A stretch of DNA of 64,000 nucleotides from Marinomonas lutimaris (GTDB lineage: Bacteria; Pseudomonadota; Gammaproteobacteria; Pseudomonadales; Marinomonadaceae), in NCBI RefSeq assembly GCF_019426345.1, contig NZ_JAHLLW010000007.1:1-64000 (forward strand), written 5' to 3'. A program made the translations under genes and the position numbers. Numbering within the stretch: the stretch's first letter is position 1; every line of letters begins with the position of its first letter. Of the stretch, positions 54,963-63,471 are shown piece by piece. Below the pieces are notes generated by a model. That model saw only the letters and a program-made list of their open reading frames with translations, had not been told where the DNA came from and searched no databases.

Positions 54963-55619
54963 TTAATCTCTTAACGAAATATGCTGCCAGCCACGATCTT
55001 GCGCAATTTTTGTTAGAGTCTCATCAGCATCAACAGCAATAGGGTGGCTGACTAATTCTAGTAATGGCAAATCATTACGAGAATCACTGTAAAAATAGCT
55101 ACCTTCCATCGTGTGACCAGTTTCAGCCAACCAGTCGTTCAAACGAGTGACCTTGCCGTCTTGGAAGCTTGGCACGCCAACAATTTTGCCTGTGTAATGA
55201 TCGTCAATAATCTCTGGCACAGGCGCAATGATGTGATCCATACCCAAAGCATCGCCTATTGGTCCAGTAACGAATTGATTGGTCGCGGTGATCATCAGCA
55301 AGAAATGACCTTGGTCTTTGTGATGTTTTATTAAAGCGTTAGCTTTCTCTTGCATCATCGGATGAACTTTTTCTCGCATGAAAGTGTTGTGCAGCTTGGT
55401 TAATTCTTCCCTCGAAAACTTGGTTAATGGCTTTAAGCTAAATGCCAAGTATTCGTGAATGTCTAAAGTACCCGCCTGGTACTCCTCAAAGAACTTATCA
55501 TTGGCCAGTTTGTAGTCTTGACTGTTTACAAGCTCTTTCTCAACGAGAAACTGTCCCCAAGTGTAATCACTGTCGCCGTTTAATAATGTGCCGTCTAAGT
55601 CAAATATTGCGAGTGTCAC
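54963..55619 (-). CDS. HAD-IB family phosphatase
   Basis: 218 aa, starting at GTG 55619 with GAGGA 6 nt upstream. HAD motif I D7-L-D9-G-T, motif II in LLMITATN, and C-terminal DSRNDLPLLELV (motif IV). It falls with the PSPase-like subfamily IB that includes SerB-type and CicA-type enzymes. Long cap with a DIHEYLAFSLKPL block. The phosphorylated substrate is not predictable. Confidence 0.88.
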   Translation of the reverse strand: MTLAIFDLDGTLLNGDSDYTWGQFLVEKELVNSQDYKLANDKFFEEYQAGTLDIHEYLAFSLKPLTKFSREELTKLHNTFMREKVHPMMQEKANALIKHHKDQGHFLLMITATNQFVTGPIGDALGMDHIIAPVPEIIDDHYTGKIVGVPSFQDGKVTRLNDWLAETGHTMEGSYFYSDSRNDLPLLELVSHPIAVDADETLTKIAQDRGWQHISLRD

Positions 55620-55754
55620 AAGCCGTCCTCAATTCTTCAAAAGTGCGTGAATTATAGCCTTGGCGATAATAAATAACAGCAGTCTTAATTGTGCGGATGG
55701 GGGAATTATGGAACAATGAATCTAATTTATTTTTATATTAAAAGGTGATAGCTC

Positions 55755-56240
55755 GTGATTGATGCAGACGGATACAGACCGAATGTGGGCATCATATTGA
55801 TGAACGAGCGTGGCCAGCTTCTTTGGGCGAGACGAGTAGGGCAAAATGCTTGGCAGTTTCCTCAAGGAGGCATCAAATCCGACGAGACACCTGAAGACGC
55901 TTTATTTCGAGAGCTAAAAGAAGAAGTAGGCTTAGATCCTCATCAGGTGGAAGTAATAGGTAAAACTCGTGGATGGCTGCGTTATCGTCTTCCTAAGCGC
56001 ATGCTAAGACACAATAGTAAGCCTTTATGTATTGGGCAAAAACAAAAATGGTTTCTTCTTTCTATTCGTTGCTCTGATGCTTCTGTTTGCGTGGATGGAA
56101 CGGAAACCCCTGAATTTGATGGCTGGCGTTGGGTAAGTTATTGGTATCCACTTGGTCAGGTTGTGGCGTTCAAAAAAGACGTTTACCGCCGAGCTTTAAA
56201 AGAGCTTATTCCCAGCGCACATCGCAGACTAGAAAAGTGA
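55755..56240 (+). CDS. rppH: RNA pyrophosphohydrolase RppH
   Basis: 161 aa, start GTG 55755 with AAGGTGA upstream. Nudix box 38-60 ([23 protein letters not shown]). Converts 5'-triphosphate mRNA ends to monophosphate to trigger RNase E decay. Leads the conserved rppH-ptsP-lgt neighbourhood, 47 nt ahead of ptsP. Confidence 0.96.
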   Translation: MIDADGYRPNVGIILMNERGQLLWARRVGQNAWQFPQGGIKSDETPEDALFRELKEEVGLDPHQVEVIGKTRGWLRYRLPKRMLRHNSKPLCIGQKQKWFLLSIRCSDASVCVDGTETPEFDGWRWVSYWYPLGQVVAFKKDVYRRALKELIPSAHRRLEK

Positions 56241-56287
56241 TAAACTTGCTGGCTTGATGCTGGAGGTTATAGATTGATGGGAGAGCT

Positions 56288-58576
56288 ATGCTAAGTTTGT
56301 TAAGACGTATTACCCAGGAGGTGACTGCCGCGCAGTCTTTATCTGCGGCACTGGACATTATTGTTCGACGTGTCCGCAGAGCAATGCGTGCAGAGGTGTG
56401 TTCTATTTATTTGGTAGACACGAACACCAAAGAATATGTCTTGATGGCAACACGCGGTTTGAATGCAGATGTTGCAGGTAATGTTAGTTTAAAAGCCGAT
56501 GAAGGCCTAGTTAGTTTGGTTGGCCGAAGGGCTGAACCTGTTAACCTTGAAGATGCTCATATTCACCCATCTTTCCACTATCTAAAAGGCTCAGGTGAAG
56601 AACGATACCGTTCTTTTCTAGGTGTGCCTATTATTCATCATCGCCAAGTCTTAGGCGTGTTGGTGGTTCAGCATGAAGATAAACGTCGTTTTGATGAAGG
56701 CGAAGAAGCCTTTCTTATCACTCTATCTGCTCAATTAGCGGGTGTTATTGCTCACGCTGAAGCGACAGGGGCGATTACTAACCTCAATCCCAACGCTATT
56801 CCTAGTGGATCAGATTTTCGTTACAAAGGCATCCCAGGAAGCTCTGGTGTTGCTATTGGCCGCGGTGTTGTGGTTTTCCCTCCAGCTGATTTGGATGTTA
56901 TTCCTGACCGCCACACGACCGATTTCGATGAAGAAATTCAGGACTTTTATCAAGCACTTGATGCCGTTCGACAAGACATTCGTCGAGCCAGTAATCGAAT
57001 TAGCCAACATCTTTCAGAAGATGAAAAAGCCTTGTTCGATGTTTATCTAAAAATCTTAGATGACAACTCAATAGCTGGTGAAATTGTTCGAAAGATCAAA
57101 GAAGGTAATTGGGCGCAAGGTGCATTAAGACAGGTTATTCAGGCGCATATTCAGCAGTTTAACCGCATGGATGACCCTTATTTACGCGAGCGAGCATCCG
57201 ACCTTCGTGATCTTGGTCGCCGTATATTGTCACATCTTCAAGAAAAAGCGCCTAATATCGCGGAGCGCTTTAGCGAGCCTTCCATTATTGTTGGTGAAGA
57301 GCTCACAGCATCGATGCTTGGCGAAATTCCAATTGATAAGATCAAAGGCCTAGTCTCAGTAATGGGATCCGGTAACTCTCATGTGGCGATTCTAGCTCGC
57401 GCGATGGGCATTCCAACGGTTATGGGCGCATTAGATTTGCCTTATGCTCAGCTGGATAAAGTAGAGCTTATTGTTGATGGTTATTTGGGGAAGATTTTCA
57501 CCTACCCATCTGAAGCGCTTATTGAAAACTATCAACAAATTGTTGATGAAGAACGTTTACTAGAAGAAGAATACGAAACACTTAAAGACCTACCTTGTGA
57601 AACGCTTGATGGTCATCGTTTATCTTTGTATGTGAATACTGGTTTATCCGCAGATATTGCTCGTTCCTTGGATCGTGGTGCGGAAGGTATCGGTCTTTAT
57701 CGTACAGAAGTGCCTTTCATGGTGCGGGATCGTTTCCCTACTGAAGCGGAACAGGTGGTTATTTATCGTCAGCAATTAGAAGGCTTTGCGCCTTCTCCAG
57801 TAACGGTTCGCACCTTAGATATTGGTGGTGATAAAGCGCTGCCTTATTTCCCTATAAACGAAGCGAACCCTTTCTTAGGTTGGCGTGGTATTCGAGTTAC
57901 TCTGGATCATTTGGAAATTTTTATGGCGCAAATTCGCGCCATGATAAAAGCCAGCGCAGGTTTGTATAATCTAAAAATCATGCTGCCTATGATCTCCAAT
58001 GTTGCAGAAGTCGAAGAGGCGTTGGCGCTGATTCGTCGGGGTTATGCTGAAGTGAAAGAAGAAGGTTACGACGTCAAAATGCCGCAAGTTGGCGTGATGA
58101 TAGAGATTCCAGCCGCGGTTTATCAAGTCAAAGAGTTAGCTGAATTGGTTGATTTCTTATCCGTAGGAAGCAACGATTTAACGCAATATTTGCTTGCTGT
58201 AGATCGAAATAACCCGCGTGTGGCAGACTTATATAATTCTTTCCATCCTTCTGTGTTACGTGCACTGCTTAGCATCGTCGATCAGGTCAGAGATGAAGGT
58301 GTTGGTTTAAGCGTATGTGGTGAAATGGCAGGTGATCCGATGGGCGCTATTTTGTTAATGGCCATGGGCTACGATGTGTTGTCTATGAGTTCGACTAGTC
58401 TTCCTAAGGTAAAAGCGGTTATTCGTAATATTTCAATGGAACAATCACAAGCTATGCTGAACGAAGTGATGAAACTATCTCATGCCGAAGCGGTCACACA
58501 AACCATGACACGACTCATGCGCGAAGCGAATATTGAGCGTTTGATTCGACCATCTAAAACCACCAACGTGGACTAA
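56288..58576 (+). CDS. ptsP: Phosphoenolpyruvate-protein phosphotransferase PtsP (EI-Ntr)
   Basis: 762 aa. N-terminal GAF domain (about 1-155) senses nitrogen status (glutamine/2-oxoglutarate) in relatives; the EI part follows with phospho-His H365 in GSGNSHVAILARAMG and a PEP-binding TIM barrel (EGIGLYRTE, SVGSNDLTQYLLA, CGEMAGDP). Starts the nitrogen-related PTS relay to NPr and EIIA-Ntr; those genes are not in view. Confidence 0.96.
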   Translation: MLSLLRRITQEVTAAQSLSAALDIIVRRVRRAMRAEVCSIYLVDTNTKEYVLMATRGLNADVAGNVSLKADEGLVSLVGRRAEPVNLEDAHIHPSFHYLKGSGEERYRSFLGVPIIHHRQVLGVLVVQHEDKRRFDEGEEAFLITLSAQLAGVIAHAEATGAITNLNPNAIPSGSDFRYKGIPGSSGVAIGRGVVVFPPADLDVIPDRHTTDFDEEIQDFYQALDAVRQDIRRASNRISQHLSEDEKALFDVYLKILDDNSIAGEIVRKIKEGNWAQGALRQVIQAHIQQFNRMDDPYLRERASDLRDLGRRILSHLQEKAPNIAERFSEPSIIVGEELTASMLGEIPIDKIKGLVSVMGSGNSHVAILARAMGIPTVMGALDLPYAQLDKVELIVDGYLGKIFTYPSEALIENYQQIVDEERLLEEEYETLKDLPCETLDGHRLSLYVNTGLSADIARSLDRGAEGIGLYRTEVPFMVRDRFPTEAEQVVIYRQQLEGFAPSPVTVRTLDIGGDKALPYFPINEANPFLGWRGIRVTLDHLEIFMAQIRAMIKASAGLYNLKIMLPMISNVAEVEEALALIRRGYAEVKEEGYDVKMPQVGVMIEIPAAVYQVKELAELVDFLSVGSNDLTQYLLAVDRNNPRVADLYNSFHPSVLRALLSIVDQVRDEGVGLSVCGEMAGDPMGAILLMAMGYDVLSMSSTSLPKVKAVIRNISMEQSQAMLNEVMKLSHAEAVTQTMTRLMREANIERLIRPSKTTNVD

Positions 58577-58748
58577 TACCTACCAGAGATTTTTTCAATA
58601 TTATGAGATATTTACACGACGTCATGAGCGAAGCCAAGACAAGGCAAAAACAGACGAAAAAGCGGAGTCTATGGGTTATAAATGAGCATTTTGAATCTGT
58701 TTTTAACACGGTATTGGCGAGCGCAGTAGTCGTTGAAAAGGTCTCATT
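58577..58748. other. ptsP-lgt intergenic element bounded by inverted ends
   Basis: 172-bp spacer without an open frame. Ends 58586-58598 and 58733-58745 pair over 13 positions, 11 Watson-Crick plus two G-U, around about 135 nt. The interior looks like a dispersed intergenic repeat in marine gammaproteobacteria. No mobile-element gene is present. Confidence 0.45.
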
Positions 58749-59558
58749 ATGATTTCATATCCAAACATTGATCCTATTGCCGTATCAATTGGGCCAATTT
58801 CCGTGCATTGGTACGGTATTATGTACCTGATTGGCTTTGCTGGTGCCTACCTATGTGGCATGTATCGCGCCAAACGCTCTAACGGACTTTGGACTCCAGA
58901 AATGGTTAGCGATGCTATATTTTATGGCGCTCTTGGCGTCATATTAGGTGGTCGGGTTGGCTATATCTTGTTTTATCAGTTCTCTGCGTTTATTGATAAT
59001 CCGCTTATTTTAGTTCGTATTTGGGAAGGTGGTATGTCTTTCCATGGCGGATTACTAGGCGTTATTACCGCTATGTTCTTCTTCGCTCGTCGTTACAACA
59101 AGCACCTAGTTGATGTAACCGACTTCTTGGCGCCGTTTGTACCAATTGGTTTAGGTGCTGGGCGTTTAGGGAACTTTATTGGCGGTGAGCTATGGGGCAA
59201 ACCCACAGACGTTTCTTGGGCAATGGTTTTTCCTAATGATCCGCTGCAACTTGCTCGCCATCCTTCGCAGTTGTATCAATTTGCATTAGAAGGTGTCGCG
59301 CTATTTTGCATTTTGTGGTTCTTCTCGCAAAGAACAAAACCTCGTTATTGTGTTTCTGGTATGTTCCTACTTTTCTACGGTATTTTCCGAATCCTAGTAG
59401 AATTTGTTCGTGAGCCAGATATACAAATTGGTTATCTTGCTTTTGGTTGGCTGACAGAGGGACAGCTCTTGTCTTTACCAATGGTGATAATTGGCGCAGG
59501 CTTAATCATGGCAGGCCTTAAGCTGAATACATTTCCAAAAGCAAGTACTTCAAAATAG
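58749..59558 (+). CDS. lgt: Prolipoprotein diacylglyceryl transferase
   Basis: 269 aa, seven membrane helices. Lgt transfers diacylglycerol from phosphatidylglycerol to the lipobox Cys. Family signature [13 protein letters not shown] with flanking HGGLLG and FVREPD blocks is present. Here followed by a terminator and then a toxin-antitoxin block rather than the usual co-directional thyA. Confidence 0.96.
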   Translation: MISYPNIDPIAVSIGPISVHWYGIMYLIGFAGAYLCGMYRAKRSNGLWTPEMVSDAIFYGALGVILGGRVGYILFYQFSAFIDNPLILVRIWEGGMSFHGGLLGVITAMFFFARRYNKHLVDVTDFLAPFVPIGLGAGRLGNFIGGELWGKPTDVSWAMVFPNDPLQLARHPSQLYQFALEGVALFCILWFFSQRTKPRYCVSGMFLLFYGIFRILVEFVREPDIQIGYLAFGWLTEGQLLSLPMVIIGAGLIMAGLKLNTFPKASTSK

Positions 59559-59583
59559 CTCAACAGGTTTAGCGTTAGATTAA

Positions 59584-59609
59584 AACCAGCCATACGGCTG
59601 GTTTTTTTT
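59584..59609 (+). terminator. Terminator after lgt
   Basis: Stem AACCAGCC/GGCTGGTT with an ATAC loop then eight T in total. Confidence 0.93.
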
Positions 59610-59680
59610 GGACGGATAAAGCTAATTGTGATTTCTGTGTATTTTTTCCAAGATATAAAATAGCAGATTAAAATTGCATC

Positions 59681-59702
59681 ATTGTAGCTTGATGGCTACA
59701 AT
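59681..59702. promoter_or_regulatory. Inverted repeat at the toxin promoter, possible operator
   Basis: Perfect 8-bp arms ATTGTAGC/GCTACAAT separated by 6 nt, ending 8 nt before the toxin ATG and after a TATAAA (59655-59660). Placement suits autoregulation by the antitoxin HTH protein. Confidence 0.5.
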
Positions 59703-59709
59703 TGTTTTT

Positions 59710-60015
59710 ATGAAGTATGGAATCAAGAAAACGGATGTTTTTGATCAATGGCTGTCTAAACTAAAGGATCGACAAGCTCTTTTGGCGATAAACATGCGAA
59801 TTATTAGGGCGATTAACGGCAACTTTGGTGATAGCAAAGTGATTGCGAGTAATCTCTTAGAGATGCGTGTTTTTGTAGGAAAAGGCTATCGAGTTTATTA
59901 CAACGTGCGTAATAACGAAATTATCTTGCTCATTAATGGTGGCCATAAAGGCACGCAGAGCAAAGATATAGAGCAAGCGAAGATCTTGCTTAGTGAGTGG
60001 GAGCAAACATCATGA
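59710..60015 (+). CDS. Type II toxin, RelE/HigB-like (addiction module killer family)
   Basis: 101 aa from ATG 59710. Matches the addiction-module killer family (TIGR02683 type): KKTDVFDQWLSKLKDRQALL start, ELRV-like LEMRVFVGKGYRVYYN core, INGGHKGTQSKDIEQAK end. RelE-fold toxins usually cleave mRNA on the ribosome. An in-frame upstream ATG at 59692 lies inside a palindrome and is less likely. Toxin precedes antitoxin, overlapping by 4 nt, the HigBA order. Confidence 0.87.
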   Translation: MKYGIKKTDVFDQWLSKLKDRQALLAINMRIIRAINGNFGDSKVIASNLLEMRVFVGKGYRVYYNVRNNEIILLINGGHKGTQSKDIEQAKILLSEWEQTS

Positions 60016-60296
60016 CATTAAAGACAAGCGATTTTAATCCGTTTGATTATATTGAGACACAAGAAGAAGTGCAGGCTTTCTTACAGGAATGTTTGGCTGA
60101 CGATGACCCAAATACTTTTATTGAAGCATTGGGATTGTTGGTTAAAAAGCATGGCGTAACCGATATTGCTTTAGCATCTGGACTGAACAGAGAAAGCTTA
60201 TATAAAACCATTAGTGGTAAAACAAAGCCGCGCTTCGACACGATTTTTAAAATCATGCAGGCACTAAATTTTCGCTTCACCACACACTCAGCTTGA
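60012..60296 (+). CDS. Antitoxin, HigA-like HTH protein
   Basis: 94 aa from ATG 60012, overlapping the toxin stop as ATGA; GGGAG is upstream. C-terminal XRE-type helix-turn-helix (VTDIALASGLNRESLYKTIS) and the closing PRFDTIFKIMQALNFRF block identify the TIGR02684 antidote family. Expected to neutralise the upstream toxin and repress the operon. It stops 1 nt before the next ATG, tying an acetyltransferase into the same message. Confidence 0.88.
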   Translation: MTLKTSDFNPFDYIETQEEVQAFLQECLADDDPNTFIEALGLLVKKHGVTDIALASGLNRESLYKTISGKTKPRFDTIFKIMQALNFRFTTHSA

Positions 60297-60297
60297 A

Positions 60298-60801
60298 ATG
60301 GAACTGCGTCTATTATCTCGGTCTGACTCTAAACCTTTGCTGTTATTTGAAACAAAAAACCAAGCGTGGTTTGAATCACATATCAATCCGCGGGAAGTTG
60401 GTTTTTACAGCGATGAAGGTATAAAAAAACATATTGAAGAATTTCTTTCGCAACATCAAAGAAAAGCCATGTTGCCGATGCTTATTATTGACGACAATGG
60501 CGAGATTGCTGGCCGTATCAATTTAACCGATATCAATTTGGTATTGAGCGAGGCTTATTTAGGTTATCGGTTGGGCGAAAAATTTGCCGGACGCGGTATC
60601 GCCAAATGTGCTGTTGAGCAAATTATTCAACAGGCTAAAGAGCTTAATGTGGAAACCTTAATAGCCTTTGCTTCAGTAGACAATATTGCCTCGCAGAAAG
60701 TGCTGACATACAACGGATTTGTAGACGTAAAGCAATATGCAAATTTTGCTGAAGTGCAGGGTAAAAGCATTAATTGTATTGAATACCAGAAAACCATTTA
60801 G
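60298..60801 (+). CDS. GNAT acetyltransferase, RimJ/RimL-like
   Basis: 167 aa GNAT fold with LGYRLGEKFAGRGIAKCAVE (acetyl-CoA loop, GRGIA) and SQKVLTYNGF near the end. Relatives acetylate protein N-termini or small molecules. It starts 1 nt after the antitoxin stop without its own ribosome site beyond the antitoxin end, so it is co-translated with the module. Not a known part of such pairs. Confidence 0.85.
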   Translation: MELRLLSRSDSKPLLLFETKNQAWFESHINPREVGFYSDEGIKKHIEEFLSQHQRKAMLPMLIIDDNGEIAGRINLTDINLVLSEAYLGYRLGEKFAGRGIAKCAVEQIIQQAKELNVETLIAFASVDNIASQKVLTYNGFVDVKQYANFAEVQGKSINCIEYQKTI

Positions 60802-60809
60802 GAAAAAAT

Positions 60810-61310
60810 ATGACACTCCTAGTTAGAGAAGCGCAAGTAAAAGATGCACTAGGCATAGTCAATATTTTGAACCCTATTATCGAGGAAGGCATTTTTACCA
60901 TACTTGATATTACTTTTTCGGTAGAAGAGGAAGAGCAATTTATTCAAGACTTCCCTGAGAGAGGTGTGTTTCATGTGGCGTTAAATAAAGAGACTTCAAA
61001 CGTCGTTGGCTTTCAAAATGTCGAGCCGTTTGCTGCCTATACTCATGCTTTTGATCATGTTGGTATTATCGGCACTTTCGTTGATGCTAGCTGCAGAAGG
61101 CAAGGCGTTGCATCGAGTTTATTCGAAGCGACTTTCAACTTAGCGAGATCAAAAGGTTATGAGAAGTTATTTGCCTACGTCAGAGAGGATAATCCAAACG
61201 CTTTAGCGACGTATTTAAAACAAGGCTTTGAAGTCGTTGGAACTGCAAAAAAGCATGCTAAAGTTTGTGGTCAATACATTGATGAGATTTTGATAGAAAA
61301 GTTCTTATAG
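60810..61310 (+). CDS. GNAT acetyltransferase
   Basis: 166 aa. GNAT acetyl-CoA loop RRQGVASSLFEA near 107-118, and ATYLKQGFEVVGTAKKHAK in the C-terminal half, similar to phosphinothricin-type or YhhY-like N-acetyltransferases. AGGA is 6 nt before the ATG and 8 nt separate it from the previous gene. Unrelated in detail to the first GNAT, so not a simple duplication. The operon ends at the palindrome 61345. Confidence 0.87.
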   Translation: MTLLVREAQVKDALGIVNILNPIIEEGIFTILDITFSVEEEEQFIQDFPERGVFHVALNKETSNVVGFQNVEPFAAYTHAFDHVGIIGTFVDASCRRQGVASSLFEATFNLARSKGYEKLFAYVREDNPNALATYLKQGFEVVGTAKKHAKVCGQYIDEILIEKFL

Positions 61311-61344
61311 GATTAATCTATCCACAAAAAATAACGTCAATAAA

Positions 61345-61376
61345 AAAACGGCAAACCAATATTGGTTTGCCGTTTT
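61345..61376. terminator. Bidirectional terminator between GNAT gene and thyA
   Basis: A 32-bp perfect palindrome with no loop spacer, containing ACGGCAAACC and flanked by A- and T-tracts on both sides. Confidence 0.93.
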
Positions 61377-61405
61377 GCTTTTAGGTCTCTTGAGCCAAGA
61401 GTCGC

Positions 61406-62257
61406 TTACACTGAGAAAGGGTAGGCGATAGGCTCGTGGAATTGGTAGCCTTCGATTTCAAAGTCACCCATGGTTACCCAAGTTTCTATGTCTTTTAAAG
61501 ATTTTATCTCTGGGTTGATTTTTAAAGTTGGCAGAGGGTAAGGCTCGCGCTTTAGTTGTACGTCACGCATTAGTTCTAGCTGATCTTCATAGATGTGAGC
61601 GTTTACTATCTTATGAAAGGCTTTGCCCGGCTTTTTACCAGTGATTTGCGCAACGATGGCAAGCAATACGTACACCTGAACCATGTTGAAGTTTAACCCA
61701 AGCGGCACATCACAGCTGCGCTGTGTGCTGTTTAGATAAAGCGTATCACCAAGCAATGAAAAGTGATGGCTGTACATACAAGGACGAAGACAAGCCATGT
61801 GGAACGCGCCAGGGTGATAAAAAGTGAGGATTTCCCCACGGTTATCCACACCACGGCTTAGGTCATCAATAATTTGTTTTAATAAGTCGATATGACCACC
61901 GTCTGGTTTTGGGAAGTGACGGCCAATAGCACCGTAACAAAGTCCCATGTCATCTTCGCCTTTACGGTAAGGGTTATTTAGCCAAGCTTCGTTGGCGTTG
62001 GCGTTGGCATCCCATGTTTTTGTGCCCAGCGCACGAAAGTCTGCCGCGTTATCGTAGCCTCTTAAATAACCAATAATTTCCGCAATGGCCGATTTCCAGT
62101 AGCTTTTGCGCGTGGTGACGAGAGGGAATTCGCCTTTGCTTACATCATAGGTGAGGTCGGCATTAATAACGGTCAGGCAGCGCTTGCCAGTTCGCTCGTT
62201 ACTCACCCATTCACCTTCGTTGACGATGCGGTTGCAAAGATCTAAATACTGTTTCAT
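61406..62257 (-). CDS. thyA: Thymidylate synthase, Vibrio-type
   Basis: 283 aa. Converts dUMP to dTMP with methylene-THF. The nucleophile is C160 in LRPCMYSHH and the phosphate-binding [12 protein letters not shown] follows at 180-191. The canonical family has Pro-Cys-His at this site; here it is Pro-Cys-Met with two His four residues on, as in the ThyA of vibrios that I recall. AAGG precedes the ATG. Unusually, it is on the strand opposite lgt and divergent from folA. Confidence 0.95.
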   Translation of the reverse strand: MKQYLDLCNRIVNEGEWVSNERTGKRCLTVINADLTYDVSKGEFPLVTTRKSYWKSAIAEIIGYLRGYDNAADFRALGTKTWDANANANEAWLNNPYRKGEDDMGLCYGAIGRHFPKPDGGHIDLLKQIIDDLSRGVDNRGEILTFYHPGAFHMACLRPCMYSHHFSLLGDTLYLNSTQRSCDVPLGLNFNMVQVYVLLAIVAQITGKKPGKAFHKIVNAHIYEDQLELMRDVQLKREPYPLPTLKINPEIKSLKDIETWVTMGDFEIEGYQFHEPIAYPFSV

Positions 62258-62420
62258 AAAAAATGCCTTGTCTGTTTTTCCGGATGACGTTTGCTAGTGC
62301 AGGTTAAGAAATGCAATCTGGATCGTCATGGGTATAATAAATGTCATTGATTATATCAGAAGCCTTTGCTCTTGGATTGTCAGAGCAAAGAAGAGCCAAG
62401 ATTTTTACGCAGGTTGTTTT

Positions 62421-62930
62421 ATGTTGTCACTTATTGTTGCTATGTCTACGAACCGAACCATCGGTATTAATAACTCCTTGCCTTGGCATTTGCCAAATGA
62501 TCTTAAATACTTTAAGCAAGCGACGATGGGAAAGCCCATTGTCATGGGACGTAAAACTTTTGAATCGATTGGCAAGCCATTGCCAGGTCGTCGCAATATT
62601 GTCATTAGTCGTGATCCAGCTTATCAAGCAGAGGGGATTGATGTGGTGACGACATTGGAAGATGCCATTTCCCTTGGTGAAGATATTTGCTTAGTCAATG
62701 GTCAAGAAGAAGTCATGGTAATAGGCGGTGCGCAAATTTATCAACTTGCGCTTGAGCGCGCAGATCGTTTGTACATTACTCATGTGGATGCTGAAGTAAA
62801 AGGCGATGCGTTTTTTCCAGAAGTAGATTGGCCATCGTTTACCCTAATAGGTGAAGAAGCGTTCGCCGCTGAAGGACCAAATCCTTACGACTACCGTTTT
62901 TCTGTTTACCAAAGAACCAGCGCAGAGTAA
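62421..62930 (+). CDS. folA: Dihydrofolate reductase
   Basis: 169 aa from ATG 62421 (AGG 7 nt upstream; the open frame upstream to 62328 does not fit the family). W22 and D27 of the folate site are in the E. coli positions (PWHLPNDLKYF), and VMGRKTFESIG and VIGGAQIY complete the NADPH pocket. Regenerates the THF consumed by ThyA, with which it shares a divergent 163-bp spacer. It is followed 6 nt later by yjbQ. Confidence 0.97.
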   Translation: MLSLIVAMSTNRTIGINNSLPWHLPNDLKYFKQATMGKPIVMGRKTFESIGKPLPGRRNIVISRDPAYQAEGIDVVTTLEDAISLGEDICLVNGQEEVMVIGGAQIYQLALERADRLYITHVDAEVKGDAFFPEVDWPSFTLIGEEAFAAEGPNPYDYRFSVYQRTSAE

Positions 62931-62936
62931 TTCATT

Positions 62937-63362
62937 ATGTGGCAGCAAGTAGAAGTTCAATTGCCAGCGATGCGTCGAGGTTTTCATTTGATCACTGATC
63001 AGGTGGAAGAAGCCCTAGCGAAGCTATCGCCAGTTTCCATTGGTTTGTTGCATGTTCAATTGCTTCACACTTCGGCATCTTTGACGATAAACGAAAATGC
63101 CGATCCTTCTGTTCGCCGAGATATGGAAAAACATTTTTCTCATATGGTGCCAGAAGATCAGCCCTATTATGAGCATATTTATGAAGGCAGCGACGACATG
63201 CCTGCGCACATTAAGGCTAGCATGTTGGGCTCATCCCTGACGATTCCTATTCGGGATAAGAGGCTGTGTTTAGGTATTTGGCAAGGCGTTTATTTAGGCG
63301 AACACCGTGATCATGGTGGGGCTAGGCGGATTGTTTTAACGCTGCAAGGTGAGCCTTGTTAG
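62937..63362 (+). CDS. yjbQ: YjbQ/UPF0047 family protein
   Basis: 141 aa, complete. Family motifs [19 protein letters not shown] and the C-terminal [14 protein letters not shown] are intact. Some members have weak thiamine-phosphate synthase activity; the physiological role is unknown. Six nt after folA, so likely co-transcribed; a strong terminator follows. Confidence 0.92.
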   Translation: MWQQVEVQLPAMRRGFHLITDQVEEALAKLSPVSIGLLHVQLLHTSASLTINENADPSVRRDMEKHFSHMVPEDQPYYEHIYEGSDDMPAHIKASMLGSSLTIPIRDKRLCLGIWQGVYLGEHRDHGGARRIVLTLQGEPC

Positions 63363-63423
63363 AGACTCCACGAGCAGGTCTCTATTTATTGTTTAAATAG
63401 ACAGCAGTTCTTCGATAAAAATT

Positions 63424-63459
63424 AAAACGCCGCATTTGAGAATGCGGCGTTTTTGTTTT
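63424..63459. terminator. Bidirectional terminator after yjbQ
   Basis: A 13-bp perfect stem (AAAACGCCGCATT and complement) with a TGAG loop, T-rich both ways; serves yjbQ and the convergent GGDEF gene. Confidence 0.93.
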
Positions 63460-63471
63460 GATAGCTTGAAT

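Noticed and set aside
59692..59710. Upstream start for the toxin gene at 59692
   Set aside because: It would begin inside the palindrome thought to be the operator, and the family N-terminus fits the ATG at 59710.
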